Positions 45,981 to 54,984 of a DNA stretch of 64,000 nt are shown one piece after another. Both the position numbers and the translations under genes were made by a program. Under the pieces are notes generated by a model. The model saw nothing but the letters and a program-made list of their open reading frames with translations, was not told the DNA's origin and searched no databases. Numbering within the stretch: the first letter of the stretch is position 1; each line of letters begins with the position of its first letter. The DNA comes from Pseudomonas putida (GTDB lineage Bacteria > Pseudomonadota > Gammaproteobacteria > Pseudomonadales > Pseudomonadaceae): positions 3,472,001 to 3,536,000 of the forward strand of contig NZ_CP039371.1 of NCBI RefSeq assembly GCF_005080685.1, given 5' to 3'.

Positions 45981-47681
45981 ATGAAAACAACAACAAACCA
46001 GCTTCTGGAACGTCGCTCACCCCTCCAGGCCTCCGGGGCCTGGAAAGACAACATCATTACAGATTATTGGGACGGCGGCCTGGCCGCAGCGCCACACACC
46101 ACTGCCCTGGTGGCTTACCGGGTGGGCGATGGCCAACGCATCGAACTGACCCGCGAGGCGCTCGACCGCCACGTCACCCGCATTGCGCTGGGCCTGGCGG
46201 CCATGGGCGTGGAAAAAGCCGACGTGGTGTCGTGCCAGTTGCCCAACTGGTGGCAGATGTTCGCCCTGCACCTGGCCTGCGTGCGTATCGGCGCGGTGCT
46301 CAATCCGCTGATGCCGATCTTCCGCGAGCGCGAACTGCGCTTCATTCTGGAACATGCGCAAAGCCGGGTACTGGTGGTGCCGCACAGCTTCCGCGGCTTC
46401 GACTACCAGGCCATGGCCAACGCCCTGCGCCAGACCCTGCCAAGCCTCGAGCATGTACTGACCATCGGTGGCGACGACAGCTTCACCCGCCTGCTGCTCG
46501 ATCACCCCTGGGAACGACAGGTCGATGCCAAGGCCCTGTTCGCCGACCGCCGACCGCATGCCGACGACATCGTCCAGCTGCTGTATACCTCCGGCACCAC
46601 GGGCGAGCCCAAGGGCGTGCTGCATAGCTCCAACACCCTGTTCGCCAACATTCGCCCCTACGCCGAACGCCTGCACCTGGGTAGCGACGACGTAGTGTTC
46701 ATGGCCTCGCCCATGGCCCACCAGACCGGCTTCCTGTATGGCCTGATGATGCCCGTCTACCTGCAGGCACCCGCCGTGCTGCAAGATGTCTGGGACCCGC
46801 GCTTCGCCGCCCAGGTGGCAGCAGCCGAGCGCCCGACCTTCACCATGGCATCGACGCCGTTCCTGGCCGACCTGGTGGATATCGCCGCCGAGCATGGCGA
46901 AGCGCTGGCCTCGCTGCGGGTGTTCGCCGCCGCCGGCGCGCCAATCCCCAGCATCCTGGTGGAAAAGGCCAGCCAGGCCATGGGCGCGCAGGTGGTGTCC
47001 GCCTGGGGCATGAGCGAGACCGGCGCGGTGACCATGACCTTCCCGGAGGACGACACCGAACGCGCCACCCACACCGACGGCTGCGCCCTGCCCTACATGG
47101 AAGTGCGGGTGCTCGACGACCATGGCCAGCAGGTGCCTGCAGGCGTCGAAGGCCACCTACAGGTGCGCGGCGCCAGCCTGTTCCTCGGCTATCTCAAACG
47201 CCCGGAATGGTACACGGTCGACCGCGACGGCTGGTTCGACACCGGCGACCTGGCGCAGATGGACACCCGCGGCTACATCCGCATCACCGGGCGCACTAAG
47301 GACGTGGTCATCCGAGGCGGCGAGAACATCCCGGTGGTGGAAATCGAGAACCTCATCTACACCCACCCCGCCGTCACCTCGGTGGCTCTGGTCGGCTGCC
47401 CCGACGAGCGCCTGGGCGAACGGGTCTGCGCCTACGTCACCCTGCACGAAGGCGAACCCGCGCTGAGCCTGGCCGAGTTGGTCTCCTTCCTGCTCGAGCA
47501 CCGCCTGAGCAAGAACTACCTGCCCGAATACCTGGAGGTGCTGCCAGCACTGCCACGCACTCCGTCCGGAAAGATCCAGAAGTTCAAGCTGCGCGAGCTG
47601 GCCCGCGACATCCGCCTGGGCCGCGCCAGCGCAGCCGGAATCACACCTTCAAGCACTGACGACAAGAGGACGACCCCATGA
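45981..47681 (+). CDS. aliA: Cyclohexanecarboxylate-CoA ligase (AMP-forming)
   Basis: 566 residues. ANL-superfamily acyl-CoA synthetase: P-loop LLYTSGTTGEPKGVLH, VVSAWGMSETGAV, DGWFDTGDLAQMDTRGYIRITGRTKDVVIRGGENI hinge region, and the C-terminal catalytic Lys in LPRTPSGKIQKFKLRE. It activates the carboxylate as an AMP ester and transfers it to CoA. The downstream genes badH, badI, aliB and the MarR gene make cyclohexanecarboxylate the likely substrate. ATG 45981 is followed by AACAACAACAA, a candidate Crc/Hfq site. The gene overlaps badH by an ATGA junction. Confidence 0.85.
   Translation: MKTTTNQLLERRSPLQASGAWKDNIITDYWDGGLAAAPHTTALVAYRVGDGQRIELTREALDRHVTRIALGLAAMGVEKADVVSCQLPNWWQMFALHLACVRIGAVLNPLMPIFRERELRFILEHAQSRVLVVPHSFRGFDYQAMANALRQTLPSLEHVLTIGGDDSFTRLLLDHPWERQVDAKALFADRRPHADDIVQLLYTSGTTGEPKGVLHSSNTLFANIRPYAERLHLGSDDVVFMASPMAHQTGFLYGLMMPVYLQAPAVLQDVWDPRFAAQVAAAERPTFTMASTPFLADLVDIAAEHGEALASLRVFAAAGAPIPSILVEKASQAMGAQVVSAWGMSETGAVTMTFPEDDTERATHTDGCALPYMEVRVLDDHGQQVPAGVEGHLQVRGASLFLGYLKRPEWYTVDRDGWFDTGDLAQMDTRGYIRITGRTKDVVIRGGENIPVVEIENLIYTHPAVTSVALVGCPDERLGERVCAYVTLHEGEPALSLAELVSFLLEHRLSKNYLPEYLEVLPALPRTPSGKIQKFKLRELARDIRLGRASAAGITPSSTDDKRTTP
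45986..45996 (+). promoter_or_regulatory. Candidate Crc/Hfq (CA) motif at the aliA start
   Basis: AACAACAACAA begins in the second codon of aliA. It matches the AANAANAA motif bound by Hfq/Crc, which would repress the pathway while preferred carbon sources are present. Confidence 0.65.
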
Positions 47682-48445
47682 AAGGCCTGCAAGGTAAAAC
47701 CGTGATCATCACCGGCGGTGGCGGCGGCATCGGCCGCGCCGTGTGCCAGCGTTTCGCCGAGGAAGGCAGCCGGGTAGCCGTGCTCGACCGCGACCAGGCG
47801 GCAGCCCAGACCACGGTCGACCTGATCCTCGAACAAGGCGGCCAGGCCAAGGCCTATGCCGCGGACATCACCGACTATGCAGCGATCGTCGCCACCGTCT
47901 CAGCCATCGAAAGCGACCTGGGCACACCCACCGTGCTGGTCAACAACGCAGGCTTCGACCGCTTCCTGCCGTTCCTCAAGACCGAACCGCAGCAGTGGCA
48001 GCAACTGATCGACATCAACCTCACCGGCGCCCTGAACATGCACCACGTGGTGCTGCCGAAAATGCTCGAGGCCGGTGGCGGCAAGGTCATCAACGTCGCC
48101 TCCGACGCCGCCCGCGTCGGCTCCTCCGGCGAGGCCGTGTATGCCGCCTGCAAGGCAGGCCTGGTGGGCCTGTCGAAGACCCTGGCGCGCGAGCTTGCGA
48201 CCAAGAACGTCAACTTCAACGTGGTCTGCCCAGGCCCTACCGACACTGCGCTGCTCAAGAGCGTGGCGGCCACCTCCAACAACCCGGACAAGCTCCTGGA
48301 AGCGTTCCGCAACGCCGTGCCGATGCGCCGCCTTGGCCAGCCGGAAGACTACCCCGGGATCATCGCCCTGCTCGCCAGCGACGACGCCAACTTCATCACA
48401 GGACAAGTCATCAGCGTGTCCGGCGGCCTGACCATGGCCGGCTAA
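47678..48445 (+). CDS. badH: SDR, probable 2-hydroxycyclohexanecarboxyl-CoA dehydrogenase
   Basis: 255 residues. Classical SDR: cofactor loop ITGGGGGIGRAVCQRF, Asp in VAVLDRDQ (favours NAD), LVNNAGFDRFLPF, catalytic Ser in NVASDAARVGSSGEAVYAACKAG with Tyr and Lys, then VCPGPTDTALL. BadH oxidises the ring hydroxyl made by BadK to 2-ketocyclohexanecarboxyl-CoA. Translation is coupled to aliA (4-base overlap) and badI starts 23 bases downstream. The substrate is inferred from the operon, which has the full set of ring-opening genes. Confidence 0.83.
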   Translation: MKGLQGKTVIITGGGGGIGRAVCQRFAEEGSRVAVLDRDQAAAQTTVDLILEQGGQAKAYAADITDYAAIVATVSAIESDLGTPTVLVNNAGFDRFLPFLKTEPQQWQQLIDINLTGALNMHHVVLPKMLEAGGGKVINVASDAARVGSSGEAVYAACKAGLVGLSKTLARELATKNVNFNVVCPGPTDTALLKSVAATSNNPDKLLEAFRNAVPMRRLGQPEDYPGIIALLASDDANFITGQVISVSGGLTMAG

Positions 48446-48468
48446 GCCGGCCTTCAAGGAGTATCGAC

Positions 48469-49251
48469 ATGAACTACGAAGACATCCTCTACACAGAAAA
48501 CGACGGCGTCGCCACCATCACCATCAACCGGCCGGAGCGCTACAACGCGTTCCGCGGCCAGACCTGCATGGAGCTGATCGACGCGTTCAACCGCGCCGGC
48601 TGGAACAAGGCCATCGGCGTCATCGTGTTCACCGGCGCTGGCGACAAGGCTTTCTGCACCGGCGGCGACCAGGGTGCCCACGAAGGCCAGTACGATGGCC
48701 GCGGCCTGATCGGCCTGCCGGTCGAAGAGTTGCAGCGGCTGATCCGTGAAGTGCCCAAGCCGGTGATCGCCCGGGTCAACGGTTTCGCCATCGGTGGCGG
48801 CCATGTGCTGCACGTGGTCTGCGACCTGTCGATCGCCTCCGAACAGGCCATCTTCGGTCAGGTCGGACCGAAGGTCGGGTCGGTCGACCCCGGCTTCGGC
48901 ACCGCCTACCTGTCGCGCCTGATCGGCGAAAAGCGCGCCCGGGAAATCTGGTACCTGTGCCGCAAGTACAGCGCCCAGCAAGCGCTGGACTGGGGCCTGG
49001 TCAATGCCGTGGTACCCCACGCCGAACTGGATGCCGAAGTGCAGAAGTGGTGCGACGAGATCCTCGAGAAGAGCCCGACCGCCCTGTCCATCGCCAAGCG
49101 TTCCTTCAATGCCGACAGCGAGAACATCGCCGGCATCGGCGGCCTCGGCATGCAGGCCCTGAGCCTGTATTACGAAACCGAGGAATCGCGCGAAGGCGTC
49201 GCCGCCTTCAAGGAAAAGCGCAAACCGGACTTCCGCAAGTTCTACAAATAA
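48469..49251 (+). CDS. badI: 2-ketocyclohexanecarboxyl-CoA hydrolase (ring cleavage)
   Basis: 260 residues. A crotonase-superfamily member resembling MenB rather than hydratases: GDKAFCTGGDQGAHEGQYDG, FAIGGGHVLHVVCDLSIAS and QVGPKVGSVDPGFGTAYLSRLIG are the MenB/BadI blocks (the hydratase Glu of GGGCE is replaced). BadI uses water to open the ring of 2-ketocyclohexanecarboxyl-CoA to pimeloyl-CoA. AAGGAG precedes the ATG. Followed by a perfect 11-bp stem hairpin before aliB. Confidence 0.85.
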   Translation: MNYEDILYTENDGVATITINRPERYNAFRGQTCMELIDAFNRAGWNKAIGVIVFTGAGDKAFCTGGDQGAHEGQYDGRGLIGLPVEELQRLIREVPKPVIARVNGFAIGGGHVLHVVCDLSIASEQAIFGQVGPKVGSVDPGFGTAYLSRLIGEKRAREIWYLCRKYSAQQALDWGLVNAVVPHAELDAEVQKWCDEILEKSPTALSIAKRSFNADSENIAGIGGLGMQALSLYYETEESREGVAAFKEKRKPDFRKFYK

Positions 49252-49257
49252 CCCCCT

Positions 49258-49281
49258 GCGCCGCCCTGCCCAGGGCGGCGC
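49258..49281 (+). repeat. Perfect hairpin between badI and aliB
   Basis: GCGCCGCCCTG (49258-49268) and CAGGGCGGCGC (49271-49281), two bases between the arms. No T tract, so it is probably an intercistronic mRNA structure rather than a terminator; it could stabilise upstream mRNA or reduce read-through into aliB. Confidence 0.6.
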
Positions 49282-49309
49282 CCCAGTGCCAGCGGGTCAG
49301 GAGACACAC

Positions 49310-50449
49310 ATGAACTTCGCCTTCACCGAACAACAGAACGCCATCCGCGAAAGCGTCGCCCGCTTCAGCAGCGAAGTGCTCGCCCCCGGCTATCGGCAAC
49401 GCGACCGTGACGGGCGCATCGAACGCACGACCATCACCCAGCTCGGCGACATGGGCCTGCTCGGCGGCGAACTCGACGAGGCATACGGCGGCAGCGGCCT
49501 GGACTGCGTCACCGCCGGCATCATCATCGAGGAGCTGGCGCGCGGCGACTTCAACGTCGCCTACATTCCACTGCTGGCCTCGCTCAATGGTCAGATCATC
49601 GCCCAGCATGCCGACCCCGAGCTGGCCCGCCACTGGCTGGGCGAAATCAACGCCGGGCGCAAGGTGGTGTGCATCGCCCTGACCGAACCCAGCGGCGGGT
49701 CCGACGCTGCCAGCCTGCGCCTGAAGGCCGAGCGCCAGGGCGAGCACTACGTGCTCAATGGCGAAAAAACCTCGATCTCCATGGCCGACCAGGCCGATGT
49801 CGCCGTGGTATTCGCCCGCACCGGCACGCCAGAGCAACGCGCCAGCGGCATCAGCGCGTTCCTGGTACCGATGGACCTGCCCGGCATCAGCACCACCCGC
49901 TTCGACGACGCCGGTGAACGCGCCATCGGCCGCGGCTCGATCTTCTTCGACAATGTGCGGGTGCCGCTGAACCACCGCATGGGCGAGGAAGGCAAGGGCT
50001 TCAAGCAGGTCATGCAGGGCTTCGACTACAGCCGCGCGCTGATCGGCCTGCAATGCCTGGCGCTGGCCCAGCAGTCGCTGGACGAGACCTGGCAGTGGCT
50101 GACCGAGCGCCAGGCCTTCGGCCAGAGCCTCAACGCCTTCCAGGGCCTGACCCACCCGCTGGCCGAATTGCAGACCTACGTGCATGCCGCACGCCTGCAG
50201 TGCTACTACTCGTTGTGGCTTAAGGACAGCAATCTGCCGCACAATGCCGAGGCAGCGATGAACAAATGGTGGGGCCCGAAGCTGGCGTTCGATGTAGTCA
50301 AGCAGTGCCTGCTGGCCCACGGGCACACCGGCTACGGCGAAGACCTGCCGTTTGCCCAGCGCCTGCGCGATGTGCTTGGCCTGCAGATCGGCGATGGCAC
50401 CGCGCAGATCATGAAGAACATCATCGCCCGGGAACTCACCCCCAAGTAA
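49310..50449 (+). CDS. aliB: Cyclohexanecarboxyl-CoA dehydrogenase (acyl-CoA dehydrogenase family)
   Basis: 379 residues. ACAD fold: MNFAFTEQQNAIRESVARF, LGGELDEAYGGSGLDCVTAG, IALTEPSGGSDAASLRLKAE (flavin/substrate loop), ERQAFGQSLNAFQGLTHPLAEL and C-terminal LQIGDGTAQIMKNIIARELTP, the FAD-binding signature. It desaturates cyclohexanecarboxyl-CoA to cyclohex-1-ene-1-carboxyl-CoA. CAGGAGA precedes the ATG. It is the last structural gene of the aliA arm; electrons presumably go to electron-transfer flavoprotein. Confidence 0.83.
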   Translation: MNFAFTEQQNAIRESVARFSSEVLAPGYRQRDRDGRIERTTITQLGDMGLLGGELDEAYGGSGLDCVTAGIIIEELARGDFNVAYIPLLASLNGQIIAQHADPELARHWLGEINAGRKVVCIALTEPSGGSDAASLRLKAERQGEHYVLNGEKTSISMADQADVAVVFARTGTPEQRASGISAFLVPMDLPGISTTRFDDAGERAIGRGSIFFDNVRVPLNHRMGEEGKGFKQVMQGFDYSRALIGLQCLALAQQSLDETWQWLTERQAFGQSLNAFQGLTHPLAELQTYVHAARLQCYYSLWLKDSNLPHNAEAAMNKWWGPKLAFDVVKQCLLAHGHTGYGEDLPFAQRLRDVLGLQIGDGTAQIMKNIIARELTPK

Positions 50450-50504
50450 CCCATGCGCCCCGTGTTGGCAGCGCACCCGTTAGCCGATCGGACAAGGAGC
50501 GGTA

Positions 50505-50987
50505 ATGACCACCAACGAGGCGAAGAGCATCCCTAACCGGTTGTTCTTCCGGCTCTTCCAGACCGGAAACACCCTGCAGCGCCAGGTCCAGAGCGAATTT
50601 GGCATCAGCACCGTGCAATGGGCGGTACTCGGTGCCCTGTCCCGCGAGGGCGCCGAACAAGGTGTTTCGTTCAACGAACTGACCGAGTACCTGGTGGTGA
50701 GCCGCCAGAACCTGGACGGCGTGCTCAAGCGCCTGGAACGCGACAACCATGTGGTGCGCGTGCCACACCCGGACGACGGCCGTGCTCGCCTGGTGCTGCT
50801 GACCGCCTCCGGCCTGCGGTTCTGGCAATCCTTGCAAGGGCGCATCTACGAGTTCTACGGCCAGGCCTTGCAGGGCTTCAGTTTCGACGACACGGTCGGC
50901 TTGCTGCACCTGCTGAACAAGCTCAATACCGATCTGAGCAAGGTCGACCTGGGCGGCGACCACCCGCCCACCAGTAACGAGGACTGA
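50505..50987 (+). CDS. badR: MarR-family transcriptional regulator, BadR-like
   Basis: 160 residues, standard MarR size. Winged helix: GISTVQWAVLGALSREG, FNELTEYLVVSRQNLDGVLKRLERD, and the wing VVRVPHPDDGRARLVLLT. Flanking helices at both ends form the dimer interface. It follows aliB by 55 bases with its own AAGGAG. In Rhodopseudomonas palustris a MarR protein of this name senses ring-pathway CoA intermediates; the same logic is inferred here, with the palindrome at 45881-45890 as the probable binding site. Confidence 0.75.
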   Translation: MTTNEAKSIPNRLFFRLFQTGNTLQRQVQSEFGISTVQWAVLGALSREGAEQGVSFNELTEYLVVSRQNLDGVLKRLERDNHVVRVPHPDDGRARLVLLTASGLRFWQSLQGRIYEFYGQALQGFSFDDTVGLLHLLNKLNTDLSKVDLGGDHPPTSNED

Positions 50988-51227
50988 AAACGACCCTGTC
51001 GCCACCCGGTCATCAGGACCGGGCGGCGTCACCCCCAGACAACCTTACTCAGGCAGTAAGCAGGCGCCACTTGGAGCAGCAGATAATAACGCCTATTTAG
51101 GTAATGATATTGATATGTTTAAAGCGACCATTGACATTGAATTCAGAACAAAAAACCGCAACAAAATGATTTAACGCATTTGTTTATCCGCCCTGCTCAA
51201 AAACAAAAACAATTACAGGTAAACATC
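50988..51227 (+). promoter_or_regulatory. AT-rich leader region of the OprD porin gene
   Basis: 240 bases without a gene. The second half is AT-rich; TTGACA at 51131-51136 is a possible -35 box but I find no fitting -10. An A-rich stretch with AAAAACAAAAACAA near 51199 lies just before the start codon and could serve as a Crc/Hfq site. Confidence 0.4.
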
Positions 51228-52496
51228 ATGCCGTATCTCACCCGCTCACCTGTCAGGCAACTGCCCCTGCTCGCCGCCCTGCTCAGCCCCGGCCTGGCCG
51301 ACGCCGCTTTCATCGACGACAGCCACCTGCGCCTCGAACTGCGCAACTTCTACATGAACCGCGACTTCCGCGATGCCGACCAGCCCGATACCCCGCGCCA
51401 CGATGGCAAGAGCCAGAGCAAGGCCGAGGACTGGACCCAGGGTTTCCTGCTGCGTGCGCAGTCGGGGTTCACCGAGGGTACCGTGGGCTTTGGCGTCGAC
51501 GCCCTGGGGCTGGTGGGGATCAAGCTCGATTCCGGCAGCGGCACCAGCGGCACTGGCGCCCTGCGACGCAACCCGGTGAGCGGCAGCCCCGCCGACGAAT
51601 TCGCCTTCCTCGGTGTGACCGGTAAGGCGCGCATCGGCAACACGGTGCTGACCGTCGGCGATCACGAGCCAGTGCTGCCGGTGGTGGTGCGCAACGACAC
51701 TCGCCTGTTGCCACAGACCTACCAGGGCGCCCAGTTGCAATCCAACGACATCGACGACCTGACCCTGACCGGCGGCCAGTTCCGCCAGATGCACCAGCGC
51801 GATTCGAGCGACTACGAGGACATCGTGATGTACGCCGATGGCTCAACAGGAGGCAAACCGACCGACCGCTTCAACTACGCGGGCGCGGTGTACAACTTCA
51901 CCCCGCAACTGACCGGCACGCTGTACCGCGCCGAACTCAAGGACAACTACCAGCAGAACATCGCCGATCTGGTCTACACCCTGCCACTGGGTGGCGATCG
52001 CAAGCTCAAGACCGACCTGCGCCTGTTCGACAGTGACAGTCGTGGGCGCACCACCGTGGACAACCGCTTTCGCGCAGCCATGGTCACCTACTCCAGCGCC
52101 GGCCACTCGCTGGGCGTTGCCTACCAGCAGCAGAGCGGCGAGACGGGCTTGCCGTTTCTGCTGGTCGCCGACCCCTGGGCGTTCAACAACGGCACCTACC
52201 AGCCCTTCGTCCGGGCTGGCGAGGACAGCTGGCAACTGCGCTACGACTACAATTTCGCGGCCATGGGCCTGCCTGGCCTGACCTTGATGGCTCGCTACAT
52301 CCGCGCCGACGATTTCCAGATCCGCAACCAGTCGGCCACCGAACGCGAGCGCGACATCGACCTGGGCTATGTGATCCAGAGCGGCCCCTTGGCGGGCTTG
52401 GGCTTTCGCCTGCGCAACGTGATGTACCGCGGCAGTGAAACCACCGACGTGGACGAGAACCGGGTGCTGATCACCTACACCTTCAACATCTGGTAG
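51228..52496 (+). CDS. OprD-family outer-membrane porin
   Basis: 422 residues with a signal peptide (MPYLTRSPVRQLPLLAALLS, cleavage near LADA/AF). OprD family marks: LRLELRNFYMNRDFRDAD at the first strand, WTQGFLLRAQSGFTEGTVGFGVDALGLVGIKLDSG, FLGVTGKARIGNTVLTVGDHEPVLPVV, and the closing strand RVLITYTFNIW. These 18-strand channels admit small carboxylates and amino acids. Start at MPYLTR; the frame extends 16 codons upstream without signal-like sequence. Its position after the cyclohexanecarboxylate genes suggests uptake of that acid or a dicarboxylate. Confidence 0.9.
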   Translation: MPYLTRSPVRQLPLLAALLSPGLADAAFIDDSHLRLELRNFYMNRDFRDADQPDTPRHDGKSQSKAEDWTQGFLLRAQSGFTEGTVGFGVDALGLVGIKLDSGSGTSGTGALRRNPVSGSPADEFAFLGVTGKARIGNTVLTVGDHEPVLPVVVRNDTRLLPQTYQGAQLQSNDIDDLTLTGGQFRQMHQRDSSDYEDIVMYADGSTGGKPTDRFNYAGAVYNFTPQLTGTLYRAELKDNYQQNIADLVYTLPLGGDRKLKTDLRLFDSDSRGRTTVDNRFRAAMVTYSSAGHSLGVAYQQQSGETGLPFLLVADPWAFNNGTYQPFVRAGEDSWQLRYDYNFAAMGLPGLTLMARYIRADDFQIRNQSATERERDIDLGYVIQSGPLAGLGFRLRNVMYRGSETTDVDENRVLITYTFNIW

Positions 52497-52503
52497 CCAT
52501 CGT

Positions 52504-52526
52504 GCGGCACGGTGCCCCAGTGCCGC
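52504..52526. terminator. Hairpin between convergent porin and DUF2950 genes
   Basis: GCGGCAC (52504-52510) / GTGCCGC (52520-52526), loop of nine bases. It fills the 30-base gap between two convergent stop codons; no T tract on either side. Confidence 0.45.
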
Positions 52527-53423
52527 TCAATCATCGCTGTCGACGTCCACTTCCTTCCAGCTGTCGTCCGGGTCGAAGCGCGTCATGGCCTTGGCCAACT
52601 GGTCGCTGTGCGGTCCGAGGTCCTTTTCGAACACTTGCCCGTCATGGCTGATCATGAAGGTCATCACGCCGCTGTCGCCGTAGCGCGCCGGCCAGGCGAC
52701 CAAGGCGAAGCCACGGCTCATCTGGTTGCCGATCAGGTAGCTGTAGGCACCGCCCGGTGCCGAGGCGCCCTGCCCGTCGAGGATGCGAAAATGGTAGCCG
52801 TACCAGTCCTTGCCGGTACGCCCCTTGCCGAACAGCGGCCCCAGCGGGCTGACCTGGCCATCCTGCTCATCGTCCCAATACAAGCCGTCGTGCTTACCGG
52901 GCGTACTGAAGATGTGCTGGGCGTATTCCAGTGCGCCATTGCCGTTGCGGTCCTGGGTGGCGTATTCCATCTGCGCGTCATGGTAGGCGAGCACCGACTG
53001 CACGGCGGCCAGCTCGTTGCGGCCGATGCGCCGCGCGCGGATTTCGGCGAGGCCGGCCTTGAGGTCGAAGCGCCAGCCGCTGGGGCTGTTGCTCAGCGGG
53101 ATAGGCAGCGTCCAATGATCGGGGCCGACCGCCAGGATGACCTTGCCATCGGCATTGCGTTGCAGGCTGTGCTGCTCGCGGTAGGCCTGCAAGAACGCTT
53201 CGACATCGCTGCGTTGCACGCCGCCTCGGGGAATAAAGGTGCGCCAGTCATCGCCGAGCAGTTGGGCTAGACGCGCCTCGTCGGGCGGTTCGACGCCCAG
53301 GGCCTGGATGAAGGCATCCACCGCTTGCTCGGGGGCGGTGAACGCCTGTTGCGCCAGGGCCAGGCCTGAGCACGCCAGGCTCAACGCCATTGCCCATGCG
53401 GCACCGATCGCTTTGCTGTTCAT
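52527..53423 (-). CDS. DUF2950 family secreted protein
   Basis: 298 residues with an N-terminal signal peptide (MNSKAIGAAWAMALSLACSG, cleavage before QQAF). The mature part contains EQAVDAFIQALG, RDGNGN-like acidic segments (ATQDRNGNGALEYAQHIFS), the stretch GKDWYGYHFRILDGQG and WPARYGDSGVMTFMISHDGQVFEKDLG, all typical of DUF2950. Function unknown. The start codon overlaps the DUF3300 stop (ATGA), the usual pairing of these families, so the two proteins very likely work together in the envelope. Confidence 0.87.
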   Translation of the reverse strand: MNSKAIGAAWAMALSLACSGLALAQQAFTAPEQAVDAFIQALGVEPPDEARLAQLLGDDWRTFIPRGGVQRSDVEAFLQAYREQHSLQRNADGKVILAVGPDHWTLPIPLSNSPSGWRFDLKAGLAEIRARRIGRNELAAVQSVLAYHDAQMEYATQDRNGNGALEYAQHIFSTPGKHDGLYWDDEQDGQVSPLGPLFGKGRTGKDWYGYHFRILDGQGASAPGGAYSYLIGNQMSRGFALVAWPARYGDSGVMTFMISHDGQVFEKDLGPHSDQLAKAMTRFDPDDSWKEVDVDSDD

Positions 53424-54853
53424 CGACGGCCACCTCCCCCGCCACGGCGCATTGGCGCGCTGGGCCTCGAGATCTGTTTGCCGGCTGCGCGCGAGGTGTT
53501 CGGCCGCTGGGCGAACGACTGGCTGGTGCGGCCCCGATTGGCCTGCGCCGCACTGCGCGACGGTGAACGCACGCCGGCAAAAGCGTTGTCACGGGCTCTG
53601 CCGGCACTGCTACCCGCCCGGTTCTGCACGGCCTGGCGGGCCTGGGTGTTTTGCGCCCGGGGAGCATGTTCGCGCTGGGTCCGGGGTTCCTGGCGGCGCT
53701 CGCCAACCCCGGAGCGATCGGCACCGGCCTGGACCCGATTGCCCAGGTTACCGCTGGCCTTGGCTTCGCGGACGCGCTCACGCGCTTGCTGGTTGGAAGT
53801 GGCGGGCCGTTCGATCCCAGCCCGGTCCATCGACGAGCGCGCCCGGTCACGGGCCTGGGCGCGTTGCGCATCGTCGCCACGGAAGGCCGTGCGCTGGTTG
53901 GCGCCTTGCAGCTGGCGGCCGTATTGCTCGCGGCTACGATTGTCACGGTATGGCACGCCATCGCGGTGCACGGCGTTGTGCTGCCATTTGCCCTGGTTGT
54001 TGCCAATGCGGTTATTGGCATTGATGTTGTTGTAGCGATTGACGTTGACGTCGATGTCGTTGTTGCCCCAGTCGCAATCGCCCCACAGTGAATCGATGAT
54101 CGCCACGCCCGCGCCGAACGCCAGCCCCGCCATCAGCGCAGACCCCGCGTAGTACAGCGGCGATGGTGGGTAGTACACCGGTGGTGAGGCGGGATACGCC
54201 CAGGTGCCATAGGTGGTGGTCGGGTTATAGGTGGGCACGTACACCACCTGCGGGTCGGCAGGCTCGATGACGATGGTGGTGGTCGAACTAGTGCTGGCAG
54301 GTGCGGCAGGTGCGTTGCCAGCAGCCTGGGCACTCGGCGCCGGGGCGGCCTGCACGGTGACGTTCTGGTACTGGTTGCTTTGCAGGTTGCCGGCAGCCTG
54401 GGCCTGATGGCGCAGGCGCTGCACGCTGGCCATGACGTCGTCGGGCTGGGCCAGGAAGGCATCGCCCAGGCGCTGCACCCAGACCGGGTCCTGGCCGAGG
54501 GTGACCAGCACCTGGGGAAACGCCACCAGCGCCTGCACGCTCGGATCCCAGGGCTGGCTCGCCACCTGTTTGACCGCGTCGTCACCCTGGGCTTTGGGGT
54601 TGGCCTTGGACCAGGCCACCGCTTCGCTGACCTCGCCTGGGTAGGTGGCGGCCATCAATATCTGGGCCAGCAACGGGTCGGGATACAGTGCGATGGGCGC
54701 GGTCATCTGGACCAGCTGTTCCTGGTTGAACACCGCCTGCTTGGCCTGCGCCGGCGCGGGATCGGGCGCCGGCAGGTCTTCAGCCAGCGCGCTGCCGGCT
54801 GGGAGGTTCAGGCACACTACCACCGACACGACGCATAACAATGGCATGCGCAT
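53420..54853 (-). CDS. DUF3300 family secreted protein with low-complexity C terminus
   Basis: 477 residues. Signal peptide (ending LPAGSALA), then the DUF3300 core: LVQMTAPIALYPDPLLAQILMAATYP, WDPSVQALVAFPQVLVTLG, and VVYVPTYNPTTTYGTWAYP. A glycine/alanine hydrophobic stretch (ALMAGLAFGAGVAIIDSLWG) is followed by an Asn-rich segment, then ~200 residues rich in Arg, Gln, Ala and Ser, ending in MRRGGGGGRR. The C-terminal tail looks disordered and strongly basic, able to bind polyanions such as nucleic acid or LPS (inference). Start at MRMPLLCV with GGGGA upstream. Confidence 0.87.
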   Translation of the reverse strand: MRMPLLCVVSVVVCLNLPAGSALAEDLPAPDPAPAQAKQAVFNQEQLVQMTAPIALYPDPLLAQILMAATYPGEVSEAVAWSKANPKAQGDDAVKQVASQPWDPSVQALVAFPQVLVTLGQDPVWVQRLGDAFLAQPDDVMASVQRLRHQAQAAGNLQSNQYQNVTVQAAPAPSAQAAGNAPAAPASTSSTTTIVIEPADPQVVYVPTYNPTTTYGTWAYPASPPVYYPPSPLYYAGSALMAGLAFGAGVAIIDSLWGDCDWGNNDIDVNVNRYNNINANNRIGNNQGKWQHNAVHRDGVPYRDNRSREQYGRQLQGANQRTAFRGDDAQRAQARDRARSSMDRAGIERPATSNQQARERVREAKASGNLGNRVQAGADRSGVGERRQEPRTQREHAPRAQNTQARQAVQNRAGSSAGRARDNAFAGVRSPSRSAAQANRGRTSQSFAQRPNTSRAAGKQISRPSAPMRRGGGGGRR

Positions 54854-54984
54854 CGCAGTTCCCCATGAGGTCATACCGCGTTGGAAAAGTGGTTGGACAG
54901 CCGGCAGCCGTGCCGTGGAACAAAGTTAGCAAAGGGCTGCCATTGCTCCAGAGTTCGCCCGTCCGTTCTGCGCACATGCCGACC

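Noticed and set aside
51131..51136. TTGACA as -35 box of the porin promoter
   Set aside because: No acceptable -10 hexamer at 16-18 bases; left as part of the leader description only.
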